A stretch of 64,000 nucleotides of DNA from Fomitopsis serialis (lineage: Eukaryota > Basidiomycota > Agaricomycetes > Polyporales > Fomitopsidaceae): positions 186,001-250,000 of the forward strand of contig NW_025955002.1 of the NCBI RefSeq assembly GCF_022376445.1, written 5' to 3'. The notes beneath the pieces were generated by a model. It was given only the letters and a program-made list of their open reading frames with translations, was not told the origin of the DNA and did no database searches. Each line of letters opens with the position of its first letter. Positions within the stretch are counted from its first letter, which is position 1. Below, piece after piece: positions 35,740 to 47,678 of the stretch. The position numbers were made by a program, and so were the translations under genes.

Positions 35740-36822
35740 TCAAGACTTGGGTTCCGGCATGTCAACCACTCCCTCCGTCCGGGTGAGACTCGCCGCTCCG
35801 ATCCAAACACTCCGCTCCTGGTTCCAGTCGACGATCCCGTCGTAGTTCCTGCACCGATGCTGCGTGCTGAAGTCGGGCCAGGGCCTGCCGTGGTCCGCGA
35901 CCCAGTTGAAGGTGATAAGCCCGACGTCCGCGGTGCACATAAGGCTCTGCCGCAAGAGTTCGACGCAGTGGTCTGGGGCGCCGGGCGGGTCAGCGGGGAA
36001 CGGGAAACGGCGGGGCGCGCTTGGGGGACTTACCGAGGTGCACGCGGTAGAAGGCGGGATCCTGCTGGTAGCTGTCGTCGAGGGGCGCGTAGTAGTCCCA
36101 GTACGTGTTCTTGCGGAGCATGTTCTGCGAGCTCGGAGGTGAGCTGTCGACCCCGGTCGCGGATTACACTTCGAGTTGACGACGTACCAGACAGTGCATG
36201 TGGTGCGCGATCTCGAGCGTCGCGACGTAGCCCCCGCCGTGTTCTGCGTGGTACTTGGCGAGCGACGGTTTGGGCTCCTTGCCGATCTTCGCGAGGTCAT
36301 CCTCGAATATGCGCAATGGTCTGACTAAGTGACGATGTGAGATGTGAAGGTGTATAGGTGAGCGAAGTCTTACGGTCGCTTATTCTGTCCCACGCAGCAT
36401 CGACCGCTGGACTGGGGGTCCCTCGGAACTCGGAAGGGTGACGCAGGGAGCCGTTGAAGACAACATCGCGATATTCCACCGCTTCTATCGCAGGAGCTGC
36501 AATCTCGCTCAGTCCGCATCTGCAACGGTCAACAATCCCAGCGCTTACAGTACGCCGACAGCTGTTTCGCGCATTGAGCGTCTGGTGGTATGCGGAGGGC
36601 CGAGTTGAAGAGCACGAGCGAGGCGCAGAAGAACGCGAGGCCGACTAGAGTGGGCCAATAACGGCGGAGAAATGTCTGTCGCGTGGTTGATTCGCTGAAA
36701 CTCGGGTGCGCGTCATCGCGATCGCGAGACGGAGACGGCGGGGACTTGAGCTCTACCACGTCCTCTGTGTCGTCTGTATCAGAGTTGGGTAACTGGAAAT
36801 AGCCTCCACTAGGTTTGGACAT
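35740..36822 (-). CDS. UstYa-like oxidase-family protein (DUF3328)
   Basis: This is a member of the DUF3328 family. Characterised members (UstYa/UstYb, cyclochlorotine CctO-like) act as oxidases or cyclases on ribosomal or non-ribosomal peptide backbones, and many further paralogues have unknown roles. Start is the ATG at 36822 (MSKPSGGYFQLPNSDTDDTE). A single membrane segment follows (YWPTLVGLAFFCASLVLF), typical of the type II topology. After splicing, the lumenal domain reads FNGSLRHPSEFRGTPSPAVD, IFEDDLAKIGKEPKPSLAKY, LEIAHHMHC (first HxxHC motif), then VHLDHCVELLRQSLMCTADV (second HxxHC) and ITFNWVADHGRPWPDFST with a terminal CRNYDGI. Both HxxHC motifs are intact. About 270-290 residues; four introns. 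No peptide precursor or NRPS was recognised nearby. Confidence 0.88.
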
Positions 36823-37233
36823 GTTGGCACGCGAGCGATTCCGTGTTATACGCGCGCAACGGCAGCCGGCAGGTATGGTGCAGGTAGTCACCAGTCAGGA
36901 TGTTCTGAGCCTGCGCTCAAGACAGCGCGAGACTTATCTGAGAACTAGACTGATGACTTGATGACGACCACTGCCACCAGGGCGGTGTATAATCTGCCAG
37001 TTGGTCGTCGTTGGACACCGAGTTGACATGGGAAACCAATGAAAACCAGTGCAACGGTTGTATTCCACTTACATCCAATACCGCGACGTAGCCTATGTGA
37101 CATGTGCGATCAGTACTTACATACTTGACATTCGTGACTCGATATAATCATGAACAGAGCTTTGTCCGAGGAATCCTAGTTCGACCATTCATAGTTTAGC
37201 GCCCGCGATCATTACATAGCAAACCGCAACTTG
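36823..37233. other. Promoter region of the UstYa-like gene
   Basis: This 411-bp gap is lower in GC than the genes. It should contain the UstYa-like promoter at its left end. No clear TATA box or repeat is seen. Confidence 0.4.
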
Positions 37234-37650
37234 TTACCCTACTCTGTCTTCCCACTCGCTACCCTTTGCGATACATGAGCCATCTACATTTGCGATGTTC
37301 GCTAACCTCTTCTCGAACGACGCAACATCGCCGTGACAGTCCCCGAGCTCGAACTCGTACGGGTTCTCCGCGTCGTCATTGAACAGGGGAATGCGCTGGA
37401 ACGTGGGGTGAGGCGGCAGCATGCAGGCGAGGTCAAAGTGGTTGTGGCTATGCGTGACGTCTTCGAGACCGTTAAGGGCGGCCCACGGGATGGGGACACG
37501 AAGGTTGCAGGGGAGGAGGGTGCCAGCGTGAGTGGCGGCGCAGATCGGACATTGATCGGACACAGCCGATATGTAGCCGCCCGACGCCGATACCGCGTTG
37601 ACAATATTTGTGTCTGAACTTGGTCTGAACTTATCACCCGGGGACAACAT
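37234..37650 (-). CDS. Doubtful small ORF, possible secreted protein fragment
   Basis: This is a 138-codon open frame from an ATG at 37650. The frame extends upstream without an ATG and there reads VVILSIFLGAQSH, which resembles the end of a signal peptide and could be joined from an upstream exon. The body contains five or six cysteines (SDQCPICAATHAGTLLPC, later GDCHGD and DGSC) and VPIPWAALNGLEDVTHSHNH. It matches no family I know. A real but partial gene, a pseudogene remnant or chance are all possible. Confidence 0.35.
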   Translation of the reverse strand: MLSPGDKFRPSSDTNIVNAVSASGGYISAVSDQCPICAATHAGTLLPCNLRVPIPWAALNGLEDVTHSHNHFDLACMLPPHPTFQRIPLFNDDAENPYEFELGDCHGDVASFEKRLANIANVDGSCIAKGSEWEDRVG

Positions 37651-38054
37651 GTGGGATTGGGCTCCGAGGAATATACTCAGAATAACTACAGGCGTTTACA
37701 TGAAACGTTGCCAACTGTAGGAAGCTCGAGAGAGTCTAGAAAGGTACGAATATGAATTCTGCACACTGAGTTTGCATGCCTACTGTACTCTTTGTAATAC
37801 TTATATTGAAACCGCCTATCTTTCAGAAGGGAATGATCCTGAAGCCCAGGACGCAATGGTCGATTATTAAGATGAACAAATAAAGCTGTGTTGTCAGTTT
37901 GGGACAATAATCTGTTTGCGCACGTGACTTGAACGACGCGGGGTGGTGACCGTGCATCTCGTTCTCGAGTTGAACTGTTCTTGTTCCCTCCCTCTACCTC
38001 CTATCTTCTGGATACCCATCTACATTTATCTTGGTTTGTAGCAAGCGTTCTTCG
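37651..38054. promoter_or_regulatory. Upstream region of the acidic protein gene
   Basis: This 404-bp gap precedes the ATG at 38055. Its last 80 bases are pyrimidine-rich (CCCTCCCTCTACCTCC), a common core-promoter feature in filamentous fungi. The frame continues upstream to a TTG at 38031, but that is not needed as a start. Confidence 0.4.
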
Positions 38055-41000
38055 ATGAGCACCGGCCGCAGGCCCGATATCTTGCCTGATCTCACTAACC
38101 ACTTTGGTTCTTCTCACAACGCGAAGGCCGCGAGGCGCAAGCATGGCTCCTCTCTCGCCCAACCCTCCGCTTCAAATGCACGCCCGAGCTCATCCGGAAC
38201 AACTCATACGGGTCTCTTCACACCTCCGTCCTCGCAGAGTCAGGCAGAGATGGATGCGCGTCGCATGCTGATCAGCCCTCCACCCGAAGAGTTTCTCCGA
38301 CGGAATAGATCTGCTGTATGTAGGCATTGTACTCGTACCAGGACAAAGCTGATTGGTATAGTCGGTGCGCTCCCGTTTGACTACGCAGCAGATTCATACT
38401 GCGTCGTCTGACGCTTCGTCGGCGTCGGCGAAGTCTGCTGCAAAACGCAAACGTCAGCTAAGTGCCACCGCAATCCCTGACACTGACACAGCGGACGTCG
38501 ATGCCGAGCATGGAGAGGGAGGAAGCACACTGGGAGATGCCAACGTCGCTGCAGAAGCGACACCCAACAGTAAGCCCCGCAAACAGTCCAAGCGCTATGT
38601 CAACTTCGTCGCCCGAGCCTCTTCGCCTGTCCGACCCTCCACAAGCAAAGACGTAGCCCCCGTCTCTACCCCTACCCGCATCCGCTCAGAGTCCCCCACC
38701 AAACGTGCCCTCTTTCCCTCCCCACATCACGTCAACCCCCGCGCCGACTACATCCCGCCGTCACCTTCGCGCCGCCGCGAGCACATCTCTGCTCCCGCCC
38801 GTCGCCGCTCCGTCACGCCGATCTTCCCGTACGAGCCTCCGCGCGAGCGCTTCACGCCGCCACGCGAGGTCTTCTGCTCGCCATCGCAGGAGTCGCCCAC
38901 GCGGTCGCGGCCAAACCGGCGCAAGTCCGTGCAGAGCACGAAGGGCACGAAGCGGCTGACTCTGACAATCAAGAAGGAGCCGCCGGTGATCGACCTCACC
39001 CAACCGCTGCCCCCGCCGTCCCCGACGGACGATCCGCTCCTGTTGTCTGGCCCGCCCCGACGCCGGAGGCCGAAGCCGAAGTCGCGCCCGAGCGAGGTCA
39101 GGCCGTCTACTCCCCCTCCCCTTCCCTCTTGTTCCTTTGATGACTCTCTTGATGCCGGTTCGCGCGCTTCTACACACTCGCTTAATGGTTCTACACATTC
39201 GTATTCTCGTGATACCCCACCTTTGTTGTCGAGCTCGCCGATGCGCGAGGACGATGAGGACGAGGAAGAGGATGCCCCTCTCCCGGAGCTCATCATGGCC
39301 GCACCGGCACAGGCCGCCCCGTCCGACCCCGTCTTCACCGACGACGAGGACGCCAGTGGCGACCCAGCACCCGTATTCAACTTCTCTGCGCTGGACGCGG
39401 CGAGCGACGATGACTGGAGCGACGACGGACGCGGCGCAGGTCGCGAGGAAGCGGAGGAGGCGACGGGCGAGTATACGGGGAGGTTCAGGGTCATGGCCAT
39501 ACCGACAAAGGCAGACCCTCCGAGCAGCTGTACGAGGATGAGGATGGACAAGTGGGGGCGGCCGAAGAGTCCGCATCCGAGACGGAGCTTGGCGGCTTTG
39601 GAAGAGGGGGAGGAGGGAGTTGATGAGGATGAGGACGAGGACGAGGTGATGAAGGAAGTGGAGGAGGCGGAAGAGAGCGAGGGTAGGGAGGAGGATGTGC
39701 TGGAAGGGCAGGATGTTGAGCTTGAGGAAGAAGTTTATCAGCCTCTTGTCGAGGTTCGGGAAGAGCTTGCCCTGGATGAAGACGAGGAGTCATACGAGGC
39801 TCGGTACGAGCCAGCAGTCATCCCTGTCGAAGAACCGGATTTCGTGGACCTTTCGGTAGAGGTGCACGAAGACTCGCGCACGCCCTCCCCAACTCCCTTC
39901 GAGCTACTTACCCAGAAGACCACTGAACAATATGACTTCGACGTGCTCATGGACGACGCGAGCGACCAGGACACACTCACGGAGCCGGACCCCGACCTTG
40001 CGGACGATTTCGTCTCGGAGCTCAGTTCGAAGGGCAAGGAGCGCGCGATCGTGCACAGCGACGTCTCTCCATTGCCTAGCACGTCTACTGTCACGGTCGA
40101 AGCTCCCACTGAGGCTGAAGTGGAGGTTGTGGAGGAGTACTCGTCTGTCGACGTTGACGAGGAAGAGGAGGACCGCTCGGACGAGGCTGTCATCGACCGC
40201 GAACTGTCTGTCCTGCCGGACGACGAGAGCGAAGAGGAGGAGGAAATTGAAGCCACCACGGAAGTCCTACAACACGCGTTCCATCCTCCCAGTGAGTCTC
40301 GCTCTACCGATGCGGAGGCGAATCCGGTGCGCTCCCCGGAGGTGCAGCCCGCGGCGGCAGATGAGTACGATAACCCAGCGGATGGTTCCGACGACGATGA
40401 GAGCGACTCCTTGGATGACGGTGTCATCAAGATCACCAGTGATGACCCTCTGGCAGCCGCTCGCGCTGCAGCGATTCTCAGGCTGGTGAGTGTCTAGCGC
40501 CATATTCATTTTCCTAATCAGACTGAACGTCTCTCGCAGCACGACTACGACTGCGTCCCGCGCATTCTCGCCAAGAAACGCCGCCATTCTCATCTCGACG
40601 CGACGTCCGCCATCCGCGACGCGCGCCGCCGGTCGTCGCTCGCCTCAGGGATCAGTAAGGCCACCTCGTCCACGCCGAAGGGTACGCGCAGGCACACCCT
40701 CGGGGGCATGCTCGGCGACAAGGTGTTCATCCCAGGGAGCCCGGCGTTGACCATACCGGAGTTGCTGAAGGAAGCGGAGCGTTCGCTTGATCTTGAGAAC
40801 CTCAGCCACAGCCACAGCCAGGTTCAGGATGAAAGCGCGGTCCTGCAGAAGATGGCCTCGACCCGGAACGAGTTCGTCACGCCGTTGAAGCCGGCAGACT
40901 CGTTCAGTTGGGCGACGCCGAGCTTCTCCTTGGGGGACGCGTCGACTCCGGTTGGGAGAGAGGCGGGAGCTTGGACGCGCAAGGAGTGGAAGAAGCTGGA

Positions 41001-41932
41001 TTCGTGCTTGACGGACGAGCGGCTTGCGCTTGGAGGTGGCAAGGTGCTGGTGGATGTTGATTCTGTTGATCTGGAGAAGGTCGCGGATCGGTTCTTCGCG
41101 CAGCGGGAGGGAACATCTGTGTTGCAGGAGCCTGATGGGCTGAATCGGTATGTTTCTGGTCGCCTAGAACCGGACGTTTCTGACTGACTGTTCATACAGG
41201 GAGGATGTCTTGCGGCGTGCCAGAGCGTTGCAGAAGAAGCAGCAGGCTGGAAGGGTCGCACCGCCCACGCCTTCATCCGTCTCCCTGCTGTCAAACACTC
41301 CTTGTATGTCAAGCTTCGAGAAGGAGTGCACTACGCCCCAAGGGCATGCATCTTCCGTGCCTCCCGCTCCTTCACCGGCCGAACCAGAAAGATTGCAACC
41401 ACCGCCACAACCGCACCCACAACCCAGGAGCGGCACCGCTATCCCGCGCCCTACGTTCACGACGAGAGTTAAGGGCTTCTTCTCTTCCTACCTCCCCGTC
41501 CCATCTGGCTCGAAAGCGCAACCTGTCAAGAAGCCCAAACCCGCGCAACCAGGCTTTCCCGTACCACCACCAGAAACCTTCGCCAAACCCCGCGCACCGA
41601 TCCACACACCTGCCCCGAAGCCTGTGCCGAAGCCCGTCCCTCCGAGGAACTCTGTCCAACTGAACGCTGTGCCCCCGCCGAAGCCGTCCAGGATACCGCG
41701 CGGCAAGGAACAGCCTCGCAGATTGGTGGACCTGCACCCGGCGCCACCACCTCCGGTGGACAAGCCGCTCCGAATGGATCCTTCCGCGAAGAGGCGCAGT
41801 AGCGGCGGGAGTGTCAAGGATCTGATCCTGGCTTTCGAGGGACTGGGCGAGAGCTCGAGCTCGAGACCTGCTTCAGTGGCGTCGAATCGTGGAGGGAGTA
41901 AGTTGAAGGAGCGGCCCTTATGGAGACCTTGA
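38055..41932 (+). CDS. Large acidic, mostly disordered nuclear-type protein
   Basis: I cannot assign this family. The start is the ATG at 38055 (MSTGRRPDILPDLTN). Introns at 38316-38361, 40486-40539 and about 41148-41200 join the exons in frame; the product is about 1,240 residues. The N-terminal third is Ser/Pro/Arg-rich, with SP sites (SPVRPSTS, SPTKRALFPSP), possible CDK sites and SUMO-interaction-like VIDLTQP. The middle is very acidic (runs such as EEGEEGVDEDEDEDEV). The C-terminal third has conserved-looking helical blocks: HDYDCVPRILAKKRRHSHLD, AIRDARRRSSLASG, ALTIPELLKEAERSLDLEN and WTRKEWKKLDSCLTDERLAL followed by VDLEKVADRFFAQREG and EDVLRRARALQKKQ. It ends with a proline-rich tail. 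It is probably nuclear and cell-cycle phosphorylated; that is inference from composition. Confidence 0.85.
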
Positions 41933-42998
41933 TTGAGCGATATACCAGTATGAATTATGATTTAAGTATGAACTAGTATGTTGAGGTACATGCCCGCCTA
42001 GTACATAACGTCGCAACCCAGATAGCTGCTGGACTGCCGTGAAGCGAATGTCCTTGAAGGAGACCAGCCTTTCTTCTGACGCACGGAAAAGGCCCAGATG
42101 CAGCGTCGAACGCTAGAGCTTAGAGCCAGGCATAAATACAGGGATGATGAGGTTGTCGACTAGACAACAAACCTCCCTCACAGTATGCCGCGCTTCGACG
42201 CTAGAAAACAATCGCGGAGAGGGCTCGACGCCACGGCGAAATCACTGGATCCCTTCCTGAGCTCAACCTCCACACCGATGGCCACCATGCAAACCCATCA
42301 AAATTCTGTTTGAACCTGTGTTCGGGAAACGGGAGAGGGCTGACCTGGACGGTCGACGAACAGCCGGTTGAAGGACAGCTGAGGAAAGACGACGTTATTT
42401 GCCTCCATACTATTACAGACACACGACGTACCACAGCCTGAACGCTTCGCTAAAAATCCCTGATTATAGACTCATCACGGCAGTTGTCGTCTCGACTTCT
42501 CACATCGAGAACTCGCTCGCCATGCTATGAAAGATATTGCTCTATTTGCGCGAGTCAACGATCTATAAAGTCGAGACAAGTAACTACAATGCACAGTGAT
42601 GGAGTATATTGAGACGGGGAGAGAGCTTAATGAGACAATCAAGGCGTATGTTCGGAATGAAGAAACATGGACAGTACAGAGTGCTGGGGCACGAAAACTA
42701 GTACTACAGCGTGGATTTAGGTGGTCGCGCACTGCGAGCGGGGAGGGGTCGGGTCGTGGGACTATGCGGGGGTTCATTGAGATTCATAACGCGTACTAGT
42801 GGTAGGGACTGTAAGGCATGGTGGGCGAATGCAAAATACGAAACCCAAAAGAAAATGCAACACATGCAAGAAAACGAAGATCAAGTACGCACGTATCGAC
42901 TAGCAACTAGACGGGCGGCAGCCCGGTTTTGCAGAAGGAAGGACGGTGAATATGTACAGGCAAACAATTAGAAGCGATGAATGAACGGATCCTCGCGT
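41933..42998. other. 1.1 kb intergenic region between convergent genes
   Basis: This holds the 3' flanks of the acidic protein gene and the mucin-like surface protein gene. Lower GC than the genes; only short frames. No repeat, RNA gene or domain seen. Confidence 0.5.
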
Positions 42999-45900
42999 TC
43001 ATGACACGAGACCGTGCAAATACGAGATGTCTTCATCCTCTTCATGGCCCTGCGGCTCGATGCTTTCGCGGTCAGCGTCGTCGTCATCATCATCGTCTTC
43101 CGTATAATACGTCCTATGACGCGTGCTCGTCGTGTGGACCGTCGTCTGGCTATGCTGACGATTGTTCACGAGCTACACAAACCAATCCGCCGTCAGTAAA
43201 TGCACACAATTCTCAGAACACGAAACACTCACCCCGCCGATCGGCCTACTATAGTCCACCTCATCCCTGAAGCTGATCGCGCCCGTACTCCGCATCCCAG
43301 CGGCACCCATACCACCCGCAACCGTGCCCACTCGACGGGGGTCCAACAGTCCCTCAGGCGCGCCCGCGTCACTCGTCTCCGTCGGCGCAGGACTCGGCAT
43401 GTCGGGCGTGCCAAATAATCCTGCCAGCCCTCGCCACGGGTGTAGTCCACCATGAAGGTCCGAGGAGGAAGGATACGCAGCATCTGAATGGGTCGAGGGC
43501 GTTAGGAAGCCGTACGAGTACGGATGTGAACTTGAGTACGACGAGGGCGGCAAGGTTCCTGAGCCATAAGGGACTACGGAATATGCAGCCGTCGGATAAG
43601 CCGGGGGTGCATGATTGTGTATGATCACAGGCGGGATCGACCCTGGCGGGAGCGTCGGCGACTGCGGTCGCTTGAATGTCGAGCGCCCGAGCGTACCAGG
43701 AGCACTCTCCATGCCGCCCATAGCAGCCATCCGGGGCGAGCTGGACACACCCAGTGCGGTGAGCGCCTGCTGCGAGGTCGCGGGGCTGATTGTCGCGCTT
43801 CGGGCTCGTCCGCCGCCGCCGCTAGACGCAGCAGAGAGACGCGGATCCGTGTACTGCGAACTGCGCGGATCCGACTCGGGGAAGGAGCTCCTTGCATCGA
43901 CGTACGACGCCCTCGTCTCGCTCGAGTCGCTCACACTCGCTCTCCTCCACGGCCTGCTCACGCCCAAGAAGCTCCGTCTCCGTTTCTTGCCCGCACTGCC
44001 ATCGTTGTCCTCTCCCTCTCCTGGTGAGCGATACGCGGTCGGCGGGGGGACGCCAGGGACAGTGGGCAGCAGACTCGAGCGCTTGCTCGCGGTGAGGTTG
44101 TAGCCGTCTCCATGACCGTTGCTCGAGCGACCGTCCGCCTGCTTACCATGACCGTCCGAGGACCAGCCATCATGGCCGTGCCCACTGGACGAGCCAGGCC
44201 CGCTTCCAAGTGCGTGCGTAGAGCCGGTGTGCCCGTAGGCCGACCCGCCCGAGTTGTATCCGCCCGAGCCGGTGCCCCCTCCAGAGCCCGTACCATGTCC
44301 GTTTGAGGAACCGCTCGCAAAGCCTTGTGCTCCAGCAGCGGCATCACTCATAGCACCTAGCGCAGCGAACTCGTCCCATGATTGACGCTGTCCCGACGGG
44401 GGCGCCGGGTCCACAAACGGATTGGCACTCGAGTCCGCCGCTAAAGCTGGGTCAGTGTACGGATGCGGTGCAGGATCTGCGAACGGGTCCAGTGGGTTCC
44501 CCAGCGAGTGTGGCGGCGAAGAGAGGACATTCGAGCTGGCATTCGCACTCATCGGCACCGCTGCATACGCCATGTCGCGTCCGCTCAACCACGCCGCAGG
44601 GTCCATCCCCGAAGAGCTCCTCGACCTCGAGCCCGACTCAGATCGTCCCGGCCTAGCCACGGCAGCAGCTCCCAACAGTGGCGTCGCACTCAGGTGGTCG
44701 CTCGAGCTCGCCTGCGCATCTTCGTCCCCGCTGTTCGTGCGCGACATCGGTGGAGGCGAGCCGTCAGCGAGGTCATGCTCACGTTCGCGACCATGCCCGT
44801 CCTCAGAGGCAGCACTGGCAAATGCACCAGCGTAGTAGCTCGATGAACCCAACGCGAGGTCCGCCAGCGCGCTCTGTTCGCTGAACCCTGAGAGTGGCCC
44901 GGAACTGTTCATCCTATCAAAGCCCGAGGAACTCGCGTTGCCACCCCTGAGACGGTTATATCCGCCAGCCTGTAAGCTAGCGGGGCCTCCGACCTGCGCC
45001 ATGCCGCCGGTCGGACTGGTAGGCGAGCCCGGCGGAAGATCGTCCTCGTCCTCGTCCGCGAGCATGTTCGCAGGGCGGCGCCGAGCGGTATTAGCAAGTG
45101 CCTCGGCGACGGCGGCCTCTGCGGCCTTGTGTGCGCGATGTCTCCGGAGCGCGATGACGAGCAGGACGCCGAGGAGGGAGAGGAAAGCGAGCGAGCCGAG
45201 GATCACCCCGGCGAGGGCACCATGATTGCGCGCAAAACTACGCCCAAAGTCAGTACACGTAGATCACAACAGCGAATGTAAATGATACTCACATCGCCTC
45301 GCCGGCCGAGACCTCAGGGATGAGCGAGCCGGAGACAATGACGGACGAGCGCACGGTGACGCTCGTCTGCCCATGACTGGTGTAGGTGAGCGTCCAGACG
45401 GACGTCTTCGTGACGGTCGTCTCCGTGTAGTGCACCGTCTTCGTCGTCGCCGAGTGCACCGTCGTCGTCGAGTCCGTCGTGGCGAAGTATGTAGCTGTCC
45501 GCGTGCTGACAACAGGGAACGAGACCGCAGTATTTGAGTAGGTCCAGGAGTACGTGGCAGACGCTGTCGTCACAGGGGAGGTGAGTGATACCGTTGAGGG
45601 CGTGCTCGGTAGTGATGACGATGGAGGATATGAAGACGAATGGGCAGCCGAAGAAGCCGGAACACTGCTTGTTGAGCGGGACGATGACGCGCTCCTACTA
45701 GCAGACGTCGAGGACCGGCTGGAAGAGGAAGATGCATGGCTAGAAGAAAGAGAAGGGTCAGTATCCGATCTACTCATAACACTCGCATCACTCGTAACAT
45801 CAGTAACATAAGTCATGACTGTCGTGAAAGTCGTGGGGTTCATAAGAGAAGAAGACATGCCACTCGAACCGAGATCAACAGAGGAGGACGACCATCCGAC

Positions 45901-47678
45901 GGGGGATGACACGGACATGGACACCGCCGAAGTCGTCGGCACATACGTACTACCACTCCCCGACGCTACCCTCGCACTCGTTGATAGGTTCGGATCGCCA
46001 GGCCCACTACCCGAGACGGACCCAGACATGCCGCCGGTCGTGCGCACCACAGAGGACGTTCCTGAGCCACCTGTGGCGGACGACGCACCCAAGCCCGCCG
46101 ACGACCGACTATATGCGCTGCTCCCAACCGTCGAGCTCGGGCCTACGCCGTGATTACTCGACGTCGGCCGGTCCGACGTCCTCGAGAGTCCCGTACCACT
46201 AGAGACGGATGTAACGGTGCTACTGCCCGCGCTAGCGCTCGTTGTGCCGCCTCCAGTCCTGGCTCCACTAAAGGTAGAAGAACCAACACTGCGCGACACG
46301 CTCGCGGCAGAAGAAGAGCTCCCCGGAGCAGTGCTACTCGAGGCGCCGCCACTAGTGGAGGGACCGACGGGCAGGCTACCAGTAGAACCAGTGGAAACGG
46401 TCTCCGAGGTCGTCCCGGACGCCGAAGACGGAGGCGGTACTAACCCGGTGGAACTAGACGGAAGCGCGGAGGCGGAGGCCGACACCGACACCGACGCGGA
46501 AGTTGGAGAACGCGAGGCAGAGACAGAGGTAGATGAAGAGGTCCCCGAACTACTCCGTCGCGCACGCGAGCGCCGCGGGAATCGCCAGCGAGAGTCGCCA
46601 AAGTGCACCGCGAGCAACACAACGAATAGAAAGAGAAAGAAAGAACGCGCACGGTCAGACGGGTGAGACACCCACGGCCCAAAGACCAGTCGCACACTCA
46701 CCTTGACGTACTCACGCTCGTGCTCCTACTCCGGGACGCGGAACTGGATGCCGAGGACGATGACCGAGAGTTTGAGTGCGACTGCGAATGTGAGGTGGAC
46801 TGCGACTGGGACGTTGACTGCGAACGGGTCGACGACTCGCTCGAGGACTTGGGCCAGCTGAACGACAGCGACGACCACCTGCTTGACGAGTGCGAGTGCG
46901 AGTGCGACGCCGACCCGCTCCCGCTCACGGATGAGCTCGCACTCCGCGAGAATGGGTTTGACAGCGAGAACGACGTCGGCACGGAGACTGAAGTGACCGA
47001 GACTGAGGGCGCCGAGACTGAGGACACCGAGACTGAGGACACCGAGACTGAGGATACCGAGACTGAGGGCACAGAGACTGAAGACACTGAGACCGAAGGC
47101 ACCGAGACCGAGAAGGACGTGGCCGAGGCCGCGCTCGTCGACTGTCCGCGGGACCCAGACTGTGAGTCGCCTCTGCTCTGCGAACCTGGCGCAGATGGGG
47201 CGCCGGAATCGGACGTCGAGGCTGCCGGGGAAGTCGGGGCGGAAGGTGCTGAGGGCGAACTGGACATGTCCGACGGGGTGGATGGTTGGGAGGCCGTGGT
47301 CGACAAGGATGCCTGCGCGCTCGTCGGGTCGGACGCGCTCGTAGCCGCGGACGCGCCTCCCGTTGACGTCTGCGCGCTGCTCGCATCAGAACTCGAGTTC
47401 TGGCGTGCCATGAGGGGCGGTGCAATGGCTTCGACGGGGAGACGGACGCTCGCGTTGATATCCCGCGCGTTCGCAGCCTGGACGCAGGCGGCGGAGATCG
47501 GGAGGGGCATCTGCGCGCAGGTGAGGCTCAACGCAAGCAGGCCGAGCGTCGCGCTGATGTTCCGCGGGCGGCGCGCAGGTCTGGATGAAGAGTCAGCTCA
47601 CCGCGCAACTCTGCTCTGGCAGAATAGAACGCACCTTTGCGGCGACCTCGCCGGCCCTGCGTGGACGGTGCTCGACAT
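42999..47678 (-). CDS. Mucin-like single-pass surface protein, full-length copy
   Basis: This is a large Ser/Thr-rich type I membrane protein, in layout like fungal wall-stress or mucin sensors (Wsc/Mid2/Msb2-like), though no defining domain is seen. The ATG at 47678 begins MSSTVHAGPARSPQ; a 55-bp intron joins RPARRPRNISATLGLLALSL, a signal-anchor-like leader. The ectodomain is over half Ser/Thr, with a 5-residue repeat SVSVP/SVSVS and HSHSHSSS, then a less biased juxtamembrane part (ATYFATTDSTTTVHSATTKT, TVTKTSVWTLTYTSHGQTSV). The transmembrane segment GALAGVILGSLAFLSLLGVL then LVIALRRHR is joined from an intron at about 45295. A cytoplasmic tail of about 680 residues follows (Gly/Ser-rich, SGMDPAAWLSGRDMAY, KKRRRSFLGVSRPWRR), ending EDEDISYLHGLVS with TGA at 42999. 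Four introns; about 1,440 residues. Its 5' half is duplicated at 58.7-61.1 kb. Confidence 0.85.
46984..47113. repeat. 15-bp minisatellite in the ectodomain, 8 units
   Basis: Eight tandem 15-bp units (plus strand ACCGAGACTGAGGAC type) encode SVSVP/SVSVS on the minus strand. The unit length keeps the frame open when the copy number changes. The second gene copy has ten units. Confidence 0.85.

Noticed and set aside
38748..40436. Minus-strand ORFs of 230-270 codons
   Set aside because: Antisense shadows (Ser-rich from acidic codons) of the large acidic protein gene.
45554..46153. Plus-strand acidic ORFs opposite the surface-protein gene
   Set aside because: They mirror Ser/Thr codons of the minus-strand exon and have no splice or domain support of their own.
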